19,354 bases of DNA from Chloroflexota bacterium (GTDB lineage Bacteria > Chloroflexota > Dehalococcoidia > UBA2247 > RBG-13-53-26): the NCBI GenBank assembly GCA_003650185.1, contig QMOF01000012.1:1-19354 (forward strand), written 5' to 3'. Positions 6,957 through 14,793 of this stretch are shown here, piece by piece. The position numbers and the translations under genes were made by a program. How positions within the stretch are numbered: the stretch's first letter is position 1; each line of letters starts with the position of its first letter. The notes under the pieces are model-generated. The model searched no databases. It was not told where the DNA came from and saw nothing but the letters and a program-made list of their open reading frames with translations.

Positions 6957-8066
6957 ATGGTGGTGAAAAAGGACTACTACAGAGTGCTCGGGCTATCCCC
7001 TGGTGCCTCTCTGGAGGATATCAAGAGGGCTTTTAGAAGACTGGCATTCGAGTGTCACCCCGATCGCAACCGCCAGCATGGGGCAGAAGACAGGTTCAAA
7101 GAGATCAACGAGGCCTACCAGGTCCTCAGCGACCCTGAGAAGCGGGCACGGTACGACCAGAGGAGCTACTCCTATAGCGGACGTGGCTTCGATGGCTTTG
7201 ATGACTTCGTCAGCGGCCTGGGAGACATTTTCGAGGCTTTCTTCGCTGGCTCGGCGCCTACCGGTGTGAGAACACGGGTGCCCAAACGGGGAGCTAACCT
7301 GCATCACAGCACCAGCATTACCCTCGAGGAGGCAGCTTTCGGATGTGAAAAGGTGATCGACATCACCCGGACCGAGAACTGCTCCCACTGCTACGGTCAC
7401 GGCGGTGAACCGGGCAGCGAACTGGTGAGATGTCCCGCTTGCAATGGTGCCGGCGAGGTGCGACGGGTCCACCACAGTCTCTTCGGGCGCTTCGTGAACA
7501 GGGTTGTTTGCGAACAGTGCTACGGAAGTGGAAGCATTGTGTCTCAGCCATGCAATGAGTGCGGGGGCACAGGGAAACAGCGCCGAAAGCGCAAGATAAC
7601 GGTGAAAATTCCGGCAGGTGTTGAGGAAGGCTCCCAGATACGCCTGAGGGGAGAGGGAGACGCAGGAGAGTGGGGCGGGCCCGCCGGTGACCTGTACATC
7701 ACCCTCTCAATAACAGAGCACAGCAACTTCAAGAGAGAGGGCGATGACATCTTTTTCGAATTGCCAGTCAACTTCGCCCAGGCTGCCCTGGGAGATGAAG
7801 TGGAGATACCCACGCTCGACGGCACGGCCCGTATGAGGATCGAGCCAGGGACACAGGCAGGCGAGGTAATTCGGCTGAAGGGAAAAGGAGTGCCGCACCT
7901 GAACCGTAGCGGGAGAGGCGACCAACTGGTTACCATTCGGCTAGTCACTCCCGAGAGTCTATCGCCTGAACAGCGCAGGCTGTTTGTAGAACTCTCCAGG
8001 ACCCTGGGGAAGCCGGATCACGCCAAAGACAACGGAAAGGGCTTGTTCCGTCGGGTTAGAAAGTAA
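6957..8066 (+). CDS. dnaJ: Molecular chaperone DnaJ (type I J-protein, Hsp40)
   Basis: DnaJ delivers unfolded proteins to DnaK and stimulates its ATPase in the cytoplasm. I start it at the ATG at 6957 (369 residues), because the J domain begins at once with KKDYYRVLGL; an upstream in-frame ATG at 6864 would add 31 residues unlike the family. The J domain covers about residues 5-68 with the HPD motif at 34-36. A Gly/Phe-rich linker lies at about 74-98. A four-repeat zinc-binding region spans about 142-206, with CSHCYGHG, CPACNGAG, CEQCYGSG and CNECGGTG, all eight cysteines present. Two substrate-binding C-terminal domains follow (KITVKIPAGVEEGSQIRL). The protein is a complete type I DnaJ and not a short CbpA-like protein. 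It stands alone on its strand with no dnaK or grpE nearby, so a separate dnaK locus is likely. Its end overlaps gpsA by 11 nt. Confidence 0.96.
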   Translation: MVVKKDYYRVLGLSPGASLEDIKRAFRRLAFECHPDRNRQHGAEDRFKEINEAYQVLSDPEKRARYDQRSYSYSGRGFDGFDDFVSGLGDIFEAFFAGSAPTGVRTRVPKRGANLHHSTSITLEEAAFGCEKVIDITRTENCSHCYGHGGEPGSELVRCPACNGAGEVRRVHHSLFGRFVNRVVCEQCYGSGSIVSQPCNECGGTGKQRRKRKITVKIPAGVEEGSQIRLRGEGDAGEWGGPAGDLYITLSITEHSNFKREGDDIFFELPVNFAQAALGDEVEIPTLDGTARMRIEPGTQAGEVIRLKGKGVPHLNRSGRGDQLVTIRLVTPESLSPEQRRLFVELSRTLGKPDHAKDNGKGLFRRVRK

Positions 8067-9204
8067 AAAGGGAGTCAATCGACCCAGGGGATGATTGGCC
8101 CCCGCCTCGCGCGGCATCCTCGATGCGCGGCAGCCAAAGAGGCGGCTGATGCCACCGCGTCCGCACATAGTCCAGCATGAAGCGCAGTAATTTGGTGATC
8201 TCCAGCGATTTGCCGTTCACCGGATACTCCACCAGCTCACTGGCGGCCTTCCTTACATCACAGCCCTCATAGATGACCCGGTAGATCTGCTCTATAATGG
8301 GCAGACTCAGCCCCGCTTTCTGGCCAAGCTGCCTGGCCGCAAACACCGTGCTGACACCCTCGGCCACGTGCGGCATCGAGTCCTGTATCTCCTTCAACGC
8401 CCGGCCCTTGGCAAGCTCTTTGCCCACGTGCAGATTGCGACTCAGCGGGCTGAACGAGGTGACCACCAGGTCTCCCAGGCCACTTAGTCCGATGAAGGTA
8501 AGAGGGTTGGCCCCGAATGTGGTACCCAGCACGATGATCTCGCTCAATCCACGAATCATAAGAGCGGCCTTGGCGTTGTTGCCGTTGCCCAGCCCATCCA
8601 CCATGCCGACCCCAAGGGTCATCACGTTCTTCAACGCTCCACCCAGTTCCACCCCTGTTACATCTGTGCTGGTGAAGACGTAGAAATTGTGGCAGTTGAT
8701 CAACTGCTGCGCCTTCTCAGCTACAGAAACCTGCCCGGAGGCAATCACCGTGACGGAGAGCAGCCCCTGGGCAGCTTCTCTAGCCATGTTCGGTCCGGAC
8801 AGGGCGCATATGTTAGCGTGATATTTGGGGTCGATCTCTTCGGCAATCACCTGAGTCATGCGCTTGCTGCTGCCTACTTCCAGCCCCTTCGTAGCGCTCA
8901 CAATAAGAGAAGACTCGCCCAGGTAGTCTCTTACTTGTCTCACATTCCGCCGCATACTCTCCGACGGCACCGCAAAAATGACCATATCCGCACCACCCAG
9001 GGCCTCCTCAGCCGAGTGCGTGGCGGAAAGGCGGGCAGGGAACCGAAGCCCGGGCAGATAGACAGTATTCTCCCTTGTCTCATTAAGTCTCCGTGCTGTT
9101 TCGGCATCCCGTGTCCACAGTCTGACCTCAGTCCCCTTCCGTGCCAGCACTATCGCCAGGGCCGTGCCCCAACTGCCATTACCAACTATAGCTACTTTAG
9201 GCAT
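8056..9204 (-). CDS. gpsA: NAD(P)-dependent glycerol-3-phosphate dehydrogenase with C-terminal extension
   Basis: GpsA reduces dihydroxyacetone phosphate to sn-glycerol-3-phosphate, the backbone for phospholipids. The Rossmann motif GNGSWGTALA is at about 8-17. Other signatures are SGPNMAREAAQG, the catalytic Lys region GGALKNVMTLGVGMVDGLG, GNNAKAALMIRGLSE and GLSGLGDLVVTSFSPLSRN. The protein has 382 residues against about 330-340 for the family. The conserved fold ends near residue 335 and a tail of about 47 residues follows, ending GSIDSLFTF. That tail is encoded up to and over the end of convergent dnaJ. AAGGGAG lies 7 nt before the ATG at 9204. plsY, whose product uses GpsA's product after acyl transfer, ends 2 nt upstream, so the two are almost certainly co-translated. 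Function is secure; the tail is of unknown use. Confidence 0.95.
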   Translation of the reverse strand: MPKVAIVGNGSWGTALAIVLARKGTEVRLWTRDAETARRLNETRENTVYLPGLRFPARLSATHSAEEALGGADMVIFAVPSESMRRNVRQVRDYLGESSLIVSATKGLEVGSSKRMTQVIAEEIDPKYHANICALSGPNMAREAAQGLLSVTVIASGQVSVAEKAQQLINCHNFYVFTSTDVTGVELGGALKNVMTLGVGMVDGLGNGNNAKAALMIRGLSEIIVLGTTFGANPLTFIGLSGLGDLVVTSFSPLSRNLHVGKELAKGRALKEIQDSMPHVAEGVSTVFAARQLGQKAGLSLPIIEQIYRVIYEGCDVRKAASELVEYPVNGKSLEITKLLRFMLDYVRTRWHQPPLWLPRIEDAARGGGQSSPGSIDSLFTF

Positions 9205-9206
9205 GA

Positions 9207-9869
9207 TTACACTCCCTTGTCCTTTGCCTGGAGGGGAGACTTTTCCTCTGTCTTCTCGGCTCTCTCACCGAGCTTACGCTCTGTTCCAGCGCAAAGCCGG
9301 TGTATGTTATCACGATGACAGAACAAAATCAACCCCCCTCCCACACCCGCATAGACTGCATACTCCACCGGTTGTTCTCCAGCAATGGCCAGAGCCAGCA
9401 TCACAAGGAACGAACTGGTCGCAACGCATATGGAACCCAACGACATGTAACGGGTGAGCCCGGCGATGCCAAAACCAATGACAGGGCCGCACACAACTCC
9501 GACCGGTGGGTACATGACCATCATTCCGCCGACGTAGGGTCCCACCCCTCGCCCACCCCGAAACCCGGCGTATAGGGGCCAGTTATGCCCCACCATGGCC
9601 GCCAGCGCCGCAGCGCCCTCGGCGGCGTGAGACCGCAGGACAAGCCAGGCAATCAGCGCAGACACGCCACCCTTCACCACGTCCAGTACCATGGTAGCAG
9701 CGCCTGCGCCAATACCGACAGACCGTATCACATTGGTACCCCCCGTTTTGCCGCTGCCATAGTCCCTCACGTCCACTCCCCTGAAAAGCTTGCCCATAAT
9801 CAGGCCAAAGGGGATAGAGCCAATGACATAGCCCAGGAGTACCACAGCGGCATACTGCAAAGCCGTCAC
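9207..9869 (-). CDS. plsY: Acyl-phosphate:glycerol-3-phosphate acyltransferase PlsY
   Basis: PlsY is a membrane enzyme that moves a fatty acyl group from acyl-phosphate to glycerol-3-phosphate, making lysophosphatidic acid. The 220-residue protein is hydrophobic with several membrane helices and starts with YVIGSIPFGLIMG. All three family motifs are visible: YGSGKTGGTN (the SGNxGATN-type glycerol-3-phosphate motif, with K and G variants), GHNWPLYAGFRGGRGV (the GHxxPxxxxFKGGKG-type motif with Arg for Lys) and HRDNIHRLCAGTERKLG. The tail is charged and hydrophilic. The start is GTG at 9869, with AGGAG 6 nt upstream. It sits directly before gpsA, supplier of its acceptor substrate, with a 2-nt gap, which supports both calls. 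Confidence 0.95.
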   Translation of the reverse strand: MTALQYAAVVLLGYVIGSIPFGLIMGKLFRGVDVRDYGSGKTGGTNVIRSVGIGAGAATMVLDVVKGGVSALIAWLVLRSHAAEGAAALAAMVGHNWPLYAGFRGGRGVGPYVGGMMVMYPPVGVVCGPVIGFGIAGLTRYMSLGSICVATSSFLVMLALAIAGEQPVEYAVYAGVGGGLILFCHRDNIHRLCAGTERKLGERAEKTEEKSPLQAKDKGV

Positions 9870-9889
9870 ACTCTACTCCTCTGCGCTCC

Positions 9890-9904
9890 GCCGCCTGAGG
9901 CGGC
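9890..9904. other. Small GC-rich hairpin between der and plsY
   Basis: GCCGCC (9890-9895), TGA, then GGCGGC (9899-9904) forms a 6-bp stem with a 3-nt loop in the 67-bp gap between der and plsY. There is no T-rich tail, so it is not a convincing terminator. It could be an RNA processing or stability element or chance. Confidence 0.3.
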
Positions 9905-9936
9905 CCCCGACCTCAACCAGCATCTCAGTAGAACAG

Positions 9937-11262
9937 CTACCCTGTTTCGACCTTCTCACCTTTGCTCTTGAATGTCAAACGCAGCGGTGTACCCTCGAAG
10001 CCAAAGGACTGGCGCAGTCTATTCTCCAGGTACCGCCGATAGGAGAAATGTACCAGCGAGGCATCGTTGACGTGAAAGACGAAACTGGGCGGACTGACCC
10101 CTGTCTGTGTTGCCGACAGCACCGCCAGTTTCCTGGGGCCTTTCTTCGGAGGCAGGTGCGCCGCCACCGCCTCCCTGACGGCCGTCCGCAAGTCTGCGGC
10201 AGGAACGCGCTTGGCCCTCTCCTGGCTGACCTTTTTGGCCGTTGCCAGGATGTCCATCACCCCGTATCCCGTTTTCGCCGAGATGAACAGTATCTCTACG
10301 TACGGCATGAACCTGGTCCTCTCCCTGATGGCCTCCGTCCACTGGTCTGCGTCCTGGACGACAGCCAGGTCCCACTTGTTTACGGCCAGTATCGCCCCTT
10401 TGTAAGCCTGCTGGATATAGCCCAGGACATGGGTGTCCTGGGCAGTCAGTCCCTCAACGGCATCAATCAGCAACACGGCGACGTCAGCCCGCTCGATAGC
10501 GCGCTGGGCACGGGCCGCACTGTACCTCTCGACACCGCGCTGAATGCGCCCCCGACGCCTTATCCCCGCCGTGTCGATCAGCACCACGGTCTCTCCCTCA
10601 TATTCAAGGACGGTATCCACCATGTCACGCGTCGTGCCGGGCGTGTCGTGGACAATGAGACGCTCCTGCCCTAGAAGGGTGTTCACCAGCAGGGACTTGC
10701 CCACGTTGGGCCGCCCCACGATAGCGATCTTCATCGCCTCCGGCTCGGGGGGCGTGGCGGAGGGGGGTGGCAGACACATGGTGACCTTCTGGAGCAGGTC
10801 CTCTATTCCTCTGCCATGATATGCGCTGACAGGTACAGGCTCCCCCATACCAAGCCGGTAGAACTGGAACACCTCGCTTTCCATTCGGCGATTGTCCACC
10901 TTGTTGGCCACCAGCACCACCGTCTTCCCCGATCGGCGCAGTACCTCGGCCACTTCCTCGTCGTCGGGCATCACGCCCTCGCGGGCATCGACCAAGAAAA
11001 GGACGACGTCGGCTTCGGCGATGGCAGCCTCTATCTGATCCCTCACCTTCTGCCTGATACCTGCTTCAGGCTTCGGCTCCAGTCCGCCAGAGTCCACCAG
11101 CGTGAAGAGATGCTGGTCCCACGAGACGTCAGCAGAGATACGATCGCGGGTGGTGCCTGGCAAGTCCTCAACGATGGCCCTCCTCTCACCGAGGAGCCGG
11201 TTGAACAAGGTGGACTTGCCTACATTGGGGCGACCGACAATGGCCACGACAGGTCTGCTCAT
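9937..11262 (-). CDS. der: Ribosome assembly GTPase Der (EngA)
   Basis: Der has two GTPase domains in tandem and helps to mature the 50S ribosomal subunit. Domain 1 has G1 GRPNVGKS (10-17), G3 DSGG (57-60), G4 NKVD (120-123) and G5 SAYHG (146-150). Domain 2 has G1 GRPNVGKS (183-190), G3 DTAG (230-233), G4 NKWD (295-298) and G5 SAKTG (328-332). A KH-like C-terminal domain follows. With the ATG at 11262 the protein has 441 residues, the usual length. An in-frame GTG at 11298 would add 12 residues and overlap the end of argF; neither start has a strong ribosome-binding site, so the upstream one cannot be excluded. It lies 26 nt after argF in the same operon. Confidence 0.96.
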   Translation of the reverse strand: MSRPVVAIVGRPNVGKSTLFNRLLGERRAIVEDLPGTTRDRISADVSWDQHLFTLVDSGGLEPKPEAGIRQKVRDQIEAAIAEADVVLFLVDAREGVMPDDEEVAEVLRRSGKTVVLVANKVDNRRMESEVFQFYRLGMGEPVPVSAYHGRGIEDLLQKVTMCLPPPSATPPEPEAMKIAIVGRPNVGKSLLVNTLLGQERLIVHDTPGTTRDMVDTVLEYEGETVVLIDTAGIRRRGRIQRGVERYSAARAQRAIERADVAVLLIDAVEGLTAQDTHVLGYIQQAYKGAILAVNKWDLAVVQDADQWTEAIRERTRFMPYVEILFISAKTGYGVMDILATAKKVSQERAKRVPAADLRTAVREAVAAHLPPKKGPRKLAVLSATQTGVSPPSFVFHVNDASLVHFSYRRYLENRLRQSFGFEGTPLRLTFKSKGEKVETG

Positions 11263-11288
11263 GACAACACCGACACCCGTTCCCAGCT

Positions 11289-12206
11289 CTAGCTGCACAG
11301 CAATCTTAGCAGAACGGCCTTCTGGATGTGGAGTCGGTTCTCTGCCTGGTCGAACACCACAGACCGGGGGTGGTCCAGAAGCCCCTGGGCAATCTCCTCT
11401 CCATGATGCGCCGGGAGAGGGTGCATGAACAGGACGTCGCCCCTGGCCAATGAAAGGAGCTGATCGTCCACGCGATACGAGGCAAAGGCAACACGCCTGG
11501 CTTCCGCCTCAGCCTCCTGGCCCATGCTAGTCCACACATCCGTGTAGACCACGTCAGCATCCTTCACCGCCGCTCTGGTATCCGAAGTCAAGGAGATGCT
11601 GGCACCACTCTGTGCAGCGAAGCTCTCAGCCTGCCGCACCACCGCCCCCCGCAACTCGTGCCCCAGCGGCGAGGCGATGTGGAAGTCCAGGCCCACCAGC
11701 GAGCTAGCCAGGAGCAAGCTCCTGGCTACGTTATTACCATCGCCCACGAAGGCCAGCTTCAACCCGGCAAGTCTACCTTTCTTCTCGTAGATGGTAAGCA
11801 GGTCCCCCAGGGCCTGACAGGGGTGTTCATGGTCGGACAGGGCATTGATCACCGGCACCCCAGCATAGCGGGCCAGTGTCTCCAAGGACTGATGAGAGAA
11901 CGTGCGTGCCGCGATGCAGTCCACATAGCGACCCAACGTCCGGGCTGCGTCCGGGATGGCCTCCCTCTTGCCCAGGCCCACCTCCTCAGGGGACAGGTAG
12001 ACCGCATGACCACCTAGCTGGTAGATAGCCACGTCGAAGCTCACCCTGGTACGGAGAGAGGGCTTCTCAAACAGGAGCGCCAGGACCTTGCCCTGGAGCT
12101 GCGACGGGCTTGGCTGCGTCTTAAGGCTGACAGCCCTCTGAATGAGACCCCAGATATCGTCAGCGGCCAGGTCGGCTACGGAGAGGACGCTTGCCGGAGT
12201 TGCCAA
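11289..12206 (-). CDS. argF: Ornithine carbamoyltransferase
   Basis: This enzyme joins carbamoyl phosphate and ornithine to give citrulline in arginine synthesis. The carbamoyl-phosphate site is SLRTR at 50-54 (STRTR in E. coli), with HPCQALGD at 128-135. The ornithine loop is DVWTSMGQE, with SMG at 227-229. The usual HCLP motif, whose Cys contacts ornithine, is HPLP here (262-265), as in aspartate transcarbamoylase; the SMG loop and HPCQ still favour ornithine. I place the start at TTG 12206 (305 residues): GGAAGG lies 6 nt upstream and the length is normal. An in-frame ATG at 12284 would add 26 residues without family similarity and lie well inside guaB3. With the TTG start the genes overlap by 31 nt, suggesting coupling. 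The main alternative is a different carbamoyltransferase. Confidence 0.9.
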   Translation of the reverse strand: MATPASVLSVADLAADDIWGLIQRAVSLKTQPSPSQLQGKVLALLFEKPSLRTRVSFDVAIYQLGGHAVYLSPEEVGLGKREAIPDAARTLGRYVDCIAARTFSHQSLETLARYAGVPVINALSDHEHPCQALGDLLTIYEKKGRLAGLKLAFVGDGNNVARSLLLASSLVGLDFHIASPLGHELRGAVVRQAESFAAQSGASISLTSDTRAAVKDADVVYTDVWTSMGQEAEAEARRVAFASYRVDDQLLSLARGDVLFMHPLPAHHGEEIAQGLLDHPRSVVFDQAENRLHIQKAVLLRLLCS

Positions 12207-13324
12207 GACTTGCCTTCCGTTATTATCGCTGGCGCAACCACTATTTCGACCTGATGCATCTGGGAAATGGTGGCAGCCCCACAAACACCCATAGCGGTAC
12301 GCAGCGCGCCAACGAGGTTCTGAGTCCCATCAGCCACGGTCGACGGCCCGAACAGTATCTTGTCCAGCGGGCCGGTCGTGTCCACCTTGATGCGCTTGCC
12401 CCGGGGCAAAGCTGGGTGGGGGCTTGCCATGCCCCACTGATAGCCTTTGGCCGGTGCCTCTTCAGCACGAGCCAGCATGGCCCCCAGCATGACAGCATCA
12501 GCACCGGCGGCGATCGCCTTGCACAGGTCGGCGCCCGAATGAACACCGCCGTCGGTGATGACGGCGACGTACTTGCCCGTCTCCTTGGCATAGTCATCCC
12601 TGGCAGCAGCGCAGTCCATGGTGGCGGTGATCTGAGGAACGCCGATGCCCAGCACCTGCCTGGTGGTGCAGGTCGCGCCCGGGCCAACACCAACCAGGAT
12701 GCCGGAGATACCTGTCCGCATCAACTCGAGCGCGGCGCTGTAGGTGACGCAGTTCCCTACCACAACCGGTATGGGAACAGACTGACACAGCTCTGAGAAG
12801 ATGAGGCCGCGCAGACTCTTGGAGAAGTGGCGAGCAGTGGTGACCGTGGACTGAACCACCAGTACGTCGCCCCCCGCCTCGGCAACGAGCGGAGCGAAGC
12901 GCTTGGTGTTGGCTGGAGTAACCGAAGCGGCACAGACCCCCCCCTGCTGCTTCACGGCTCGAACACGTTCGCCGATGAGATGCTCCTTTATGGGCTCTGC
13001 GTACACCCGTTGCAGTACAGTGGTGACCTCTTCAGCGGGCGCCTGTATGATCTGGGCTATGGCCTCGTCCGGATCATCATAGCGCGTCTGCACGCCCTCG
13101 AGGTTAAGCACAGCCAGGCCACCAGCCTTGCTGAAGAGAGCAGCGAACCCCGGATCAACCACGGCGTCCATGGCGGCCGCTACAATAGGAATGGGAAAAG
13201 TCAATTCCCCCAGCTTGAAGGAGATGTTGGTCTGCTCGGGATTGATGGTCGTGTCCCCAGGCACTATGGCTACTTCGTCAAAACCATAAGCGCGGCGCAA
13301 TTCCCTGATTTTGTGAATAGGCAT
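12176..13324 (-). CDS. guaB3: GuaB3-family IMP dehydrogenase (no CBS domains)
   Basis: The IMP dehydrogenase family converts IMP to XMP with NAD, the committing step to GMP. The 382-residue protein is a single (beta/alpha)8 barrel without the CBS pair present in ordinary GuaB. The active-site loop is GVGPGATCTTRQV with Cys219 as the expected nucleophile (GxGPGSxCTTR in GuaB). The barrel has AAMDAVVDP near residue 50, ITDGGVHSGADLCKAIAAGA (256-275) and GADAVMLGAMLA. The late segment GTQNLVGALRTAMGVCGAATI is typical of the GuaB3 subfamily of Actinobacteria, Cyanobacteria and Chloroflexota; a cyanobacterial GuaB3 has been reported to have IMPDH activity. The ATG at 13324 has GGGGGA just upstream. 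It is first in its operon, behind the promoter at 13361-13389, and overlaps argF. A GMP reductase-like role is a less likely alternative. Confidence 0.88.
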   Translation of the reverse strand: MPIHKIRELRRAYGFDEVAIVPGDTTINPEQTNISFKLGELTFPIPIVAAAMDAVVDPGFAALFSKAGGLAVLNLEGVQTRYDDPDEAIAQIIQAPAEEVTTVLQRVYAEPIKEHLIGERVRAVKQQGGVCAASVTPANTKRFAPLVAEAGGDVLVVQSTVTTARHFSKSLRGLIFSELCQSVPIPVVVGNCVTYSAALELMRTGISGILVGVGPGATCTTRQVLGIGVPQITATMDCAAARDDYAKETGKYVAVITDGGVHSGADLCKAIAAGADAVMLGAMLARAEEAPAKGYQWGMASPHPALPRGKRIKVDTTGPLDKILFGPSTVADGTQNLVGALRTAMGVCGAATISQMHQVEIVVAPAIITEGKSWQLRQASSP

Positions 13325-13360
13325 AATCCCCCGCTTTGAGCTGGGCCTGGTGTGGTGGAA

Positions 13361-13389
13361 ACTATAACAGAGGGGACAGGGAAAGTCAA
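13361..13389 (-). promoter_or_regulatory. Strong candidate promoter for guaB3-argF-der-plsY-gpsA
   Basis: On the minus strand TTGACT (13389-13384) and TATAGT (13366-13361) are separated by exactly 17 nt, each matching the sigma-70 consensus at five of six positions. Transcription would begin near 13354, giving a leader of about 30 nt before the guaB3 ATG. It lies in the 86-bp gap after pfkA, so the cluster can be expressed independently of pfkA. Confidence 0.65.
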
Positions 13390-13410
13390 CGAGAGCCTGA
13401 CATGGACCAC

Positions 13411-14421
13411 TCAGCCGAAAAAGATCTCCGCGTTGTGATAGAGGCCCAGGTCCACCGTCTTGATGCCTTCAGCTAACCTCTCCAGAGGGACACTGACGAT
13501 CTGGTTGCCCTTGAGCGCTGCCATGTGGCCCTGCTTGCCTTCTTCAACGAGCCTGACCGCCTTCACCCCAAGAGATGTGGCCAGGCTGCGGTCATAGGCC
13601 ACCGGCGTCCCGCCTCTCTGAACATGGCCCAGGAGAGTAGTCCTGGACTCCAACCCGGTCCGCTCCTGGATAATCCTTTCGAGAGTCTTGCTGACCGCTT
13701 CCGGCCTCCCGCATCCTCCTGTCGTTTCAACTGGCAGGCCCGTTCCCTCCGCCACTACCACGATGCTAAACCGCTTGCCGCTCTCGTACCGTCCTCTGAG
13801 CATCTTGCACAGCTCCTGGATATCCACAGGCACCTCAGGTATCAGAATCGCGTCTGCTCCGTTGGCCATTCCAGCACAGGTGGCGATCCATCCTGTATCG
13901 CGGCCCATCACCTCCAGTATCATCACCCGGTTATGGCTCTCCGCGGTGGAGCGCAGGCGATCGAGAGCATCAGTGGCGATCTGCACAGCAGTCTGAAAGC
14001 CAATGGTGTAATCGGTCTCCTTCACGTCATTGTCTATGGTCTTGGGTATCCCGACCACAGGAAGGCCCATACCGGACAGCCTGCTGGCGATGCTCAGAGT
14101 GGTATTGCCGCCGATAATCACCACGGCCTGCAAGCCCAACATTTCCACGTTTCTGAAGACATCCGTCGAGCGCGCCTCAACCTGCTGCGGCGCCACCCCG
14201 GAGGTGCCCAGGATCGTTCCCCCTTTGTCAATGATTCCAGAAGTCATCACGTAGTCGAGGTGCCGGTACCTGCCCTCCATCAGACCAGTCAGACCATCGA
14301 GAAAACCGATCACCTCATAGCCGAGCTGAATGGAGTACTTCGTTACCGCCCTGATTGCGGCATTGAGTCCGGGGCAATCTCCGCCGCCGGTCAGGACGCC
14401 AATACGTTTCCTGGTCTCCAA
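13411..14421 (-). CDS. pfkA: 6-phosphofructokinase-family protein with atypical active-site residues
   Basis: The family phosphorylates fructose 6-phosphate using ATP or pyrophosphate. I start it at TTG 14421 (336 residues): AAAGGGGG lies just upstream and the protein then begins METRKRIGVLTGGGDCPGLN, matching family length; an ATG at 14580 would add 53 unrelated residues. Conserved elements include PKTIDND (126-132), MGRDTGW (172-178), AEG (224-226), R260 and GHVQRGG (265-271). Lys127 fits the pyrophosphate-type or group III enzymes. Unusually, the nucleotide loop is GGNTT (104-108) where E. coli has GGDGS, so Asp103 is Asn and Gly104 is Thr. TSG (73-75) stands where Arg72 is expected. The fold is clear, but the phosphoryl donor, and even activity, are uncertain. 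The gene may also be read into guaB3, 86 bp downstream. Confidence 0.85.
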   Translation of the reverse strand: METRKRIGVLTGGGDCPGLNAAIRAVTKYSIQLGYEVIGFLDGLTGLMEGRYRHLDYVMTSGIIDKGGTILGTSGVAPQQVEARSTDVFRNVEMLGLQAVVIIGGNTTLSIASRLSGMGLPVVGIPKTIDNDVKETDYTIGFQTAVQIATDALDRLRSTAESHNRVMILEVMGRDTGWIATCAGMANGADAILIPEVPVDIQELCKMLRGRYESGKRFSIVVVAEGTGLPVETTGGCGRPEAVSKTLERIIQERTGLESRTTLLGHVQRGGTPVAYDRSLATSLGVKAVRLVEEGKQGHMAALKGNQIVSVPLERLAEGIKTVDLGLYHNAEIFFG

Positions 14422-14532
14422 TTTGTCACCCCCTTTCAGGGCAGCTTCCGCCCCGTCCTCCACGGGACCGCGAGGTCCGTGTGGCAGCCAACCGCTACCG
14501 GAGGTCTCGAAGCCCGGTCCGCTCGCGGAACC

Positions 14533-14538
14533 ATTATA
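14533..14538 (-). promoter_or_regulatory. Candidate -10 element for pfkA
   Basis: A perfect TATAAT lies on the minus strand, about 110 nt before the pfkA TTG start. No good -35 is found 16-18 nt upstream (the hexamer there is GGACGG). It would need an activator or extended contacts, or it may be chance. Confidence 0.35.
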
Positions 14539-14764
14539 GCCTGTCGCTGCATGTACCGTCCTGTCTTGCCTTGACTGCAACTGACCAGCACTTCATTCCA
14601 TGCAACATGGCCGGGCGAATTCGCCGCGAGGCAACAGAAAAAGGCGCCCGCTTAATGGGATACTGTACCGTCTGGCTTATGCTAGGCTGCCTCAGCCCGG
14701 TACCCCCCCACACTCCCAGGATTCCACCGACTAAATGTTGACAGTTACGCTTGATGGATGGGGT

Positions 14765-14793
14765 TTGCACCCTACTTGACTGGTTGTTATAAT
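14765..14793 (+). promoter_or_regulatory. Candidate rpsO-pnp promoter with extended -10
   Basis: A perfect TATAAT (14788-14793) is preceded by TGT (14785-14787), an extended -10. TTGCAC (14765-14770) lies exactly 17 nt upstream of it and matches the -35 consensus at three of six positions. A perfect TTGACA at 14738-14743 has no -10 at a suitable distance. Transcription would start near 14800, giving a leader of about 42 nt before rpsO. Confidence 0.6.

Noticed and set aside
14465..14478. GGACC-GCGA-GGTCC hairpin in the pfkA leader as a riboswitch or terminator
   Set aside because: It is only 5 bp, its GNRA loop is on the strand opposite the pfkA transcript, there is no T tract, and no known riboswitch core is visible.
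13525..14574. A 349-codon plus-strand open frame opposite pfkA
   Set aside because: It mirrors the conserved pfkA frame and has no family motif or convincing ribosome-binding site.
14738..14743. A perfect TTGACA as the rpsO -35
   Set aside because: No -10-like hexamer lies 16-18 nt downstream; the TATAAT at 14788-14793 is 44 nt away and is better paired with TTGCAC.
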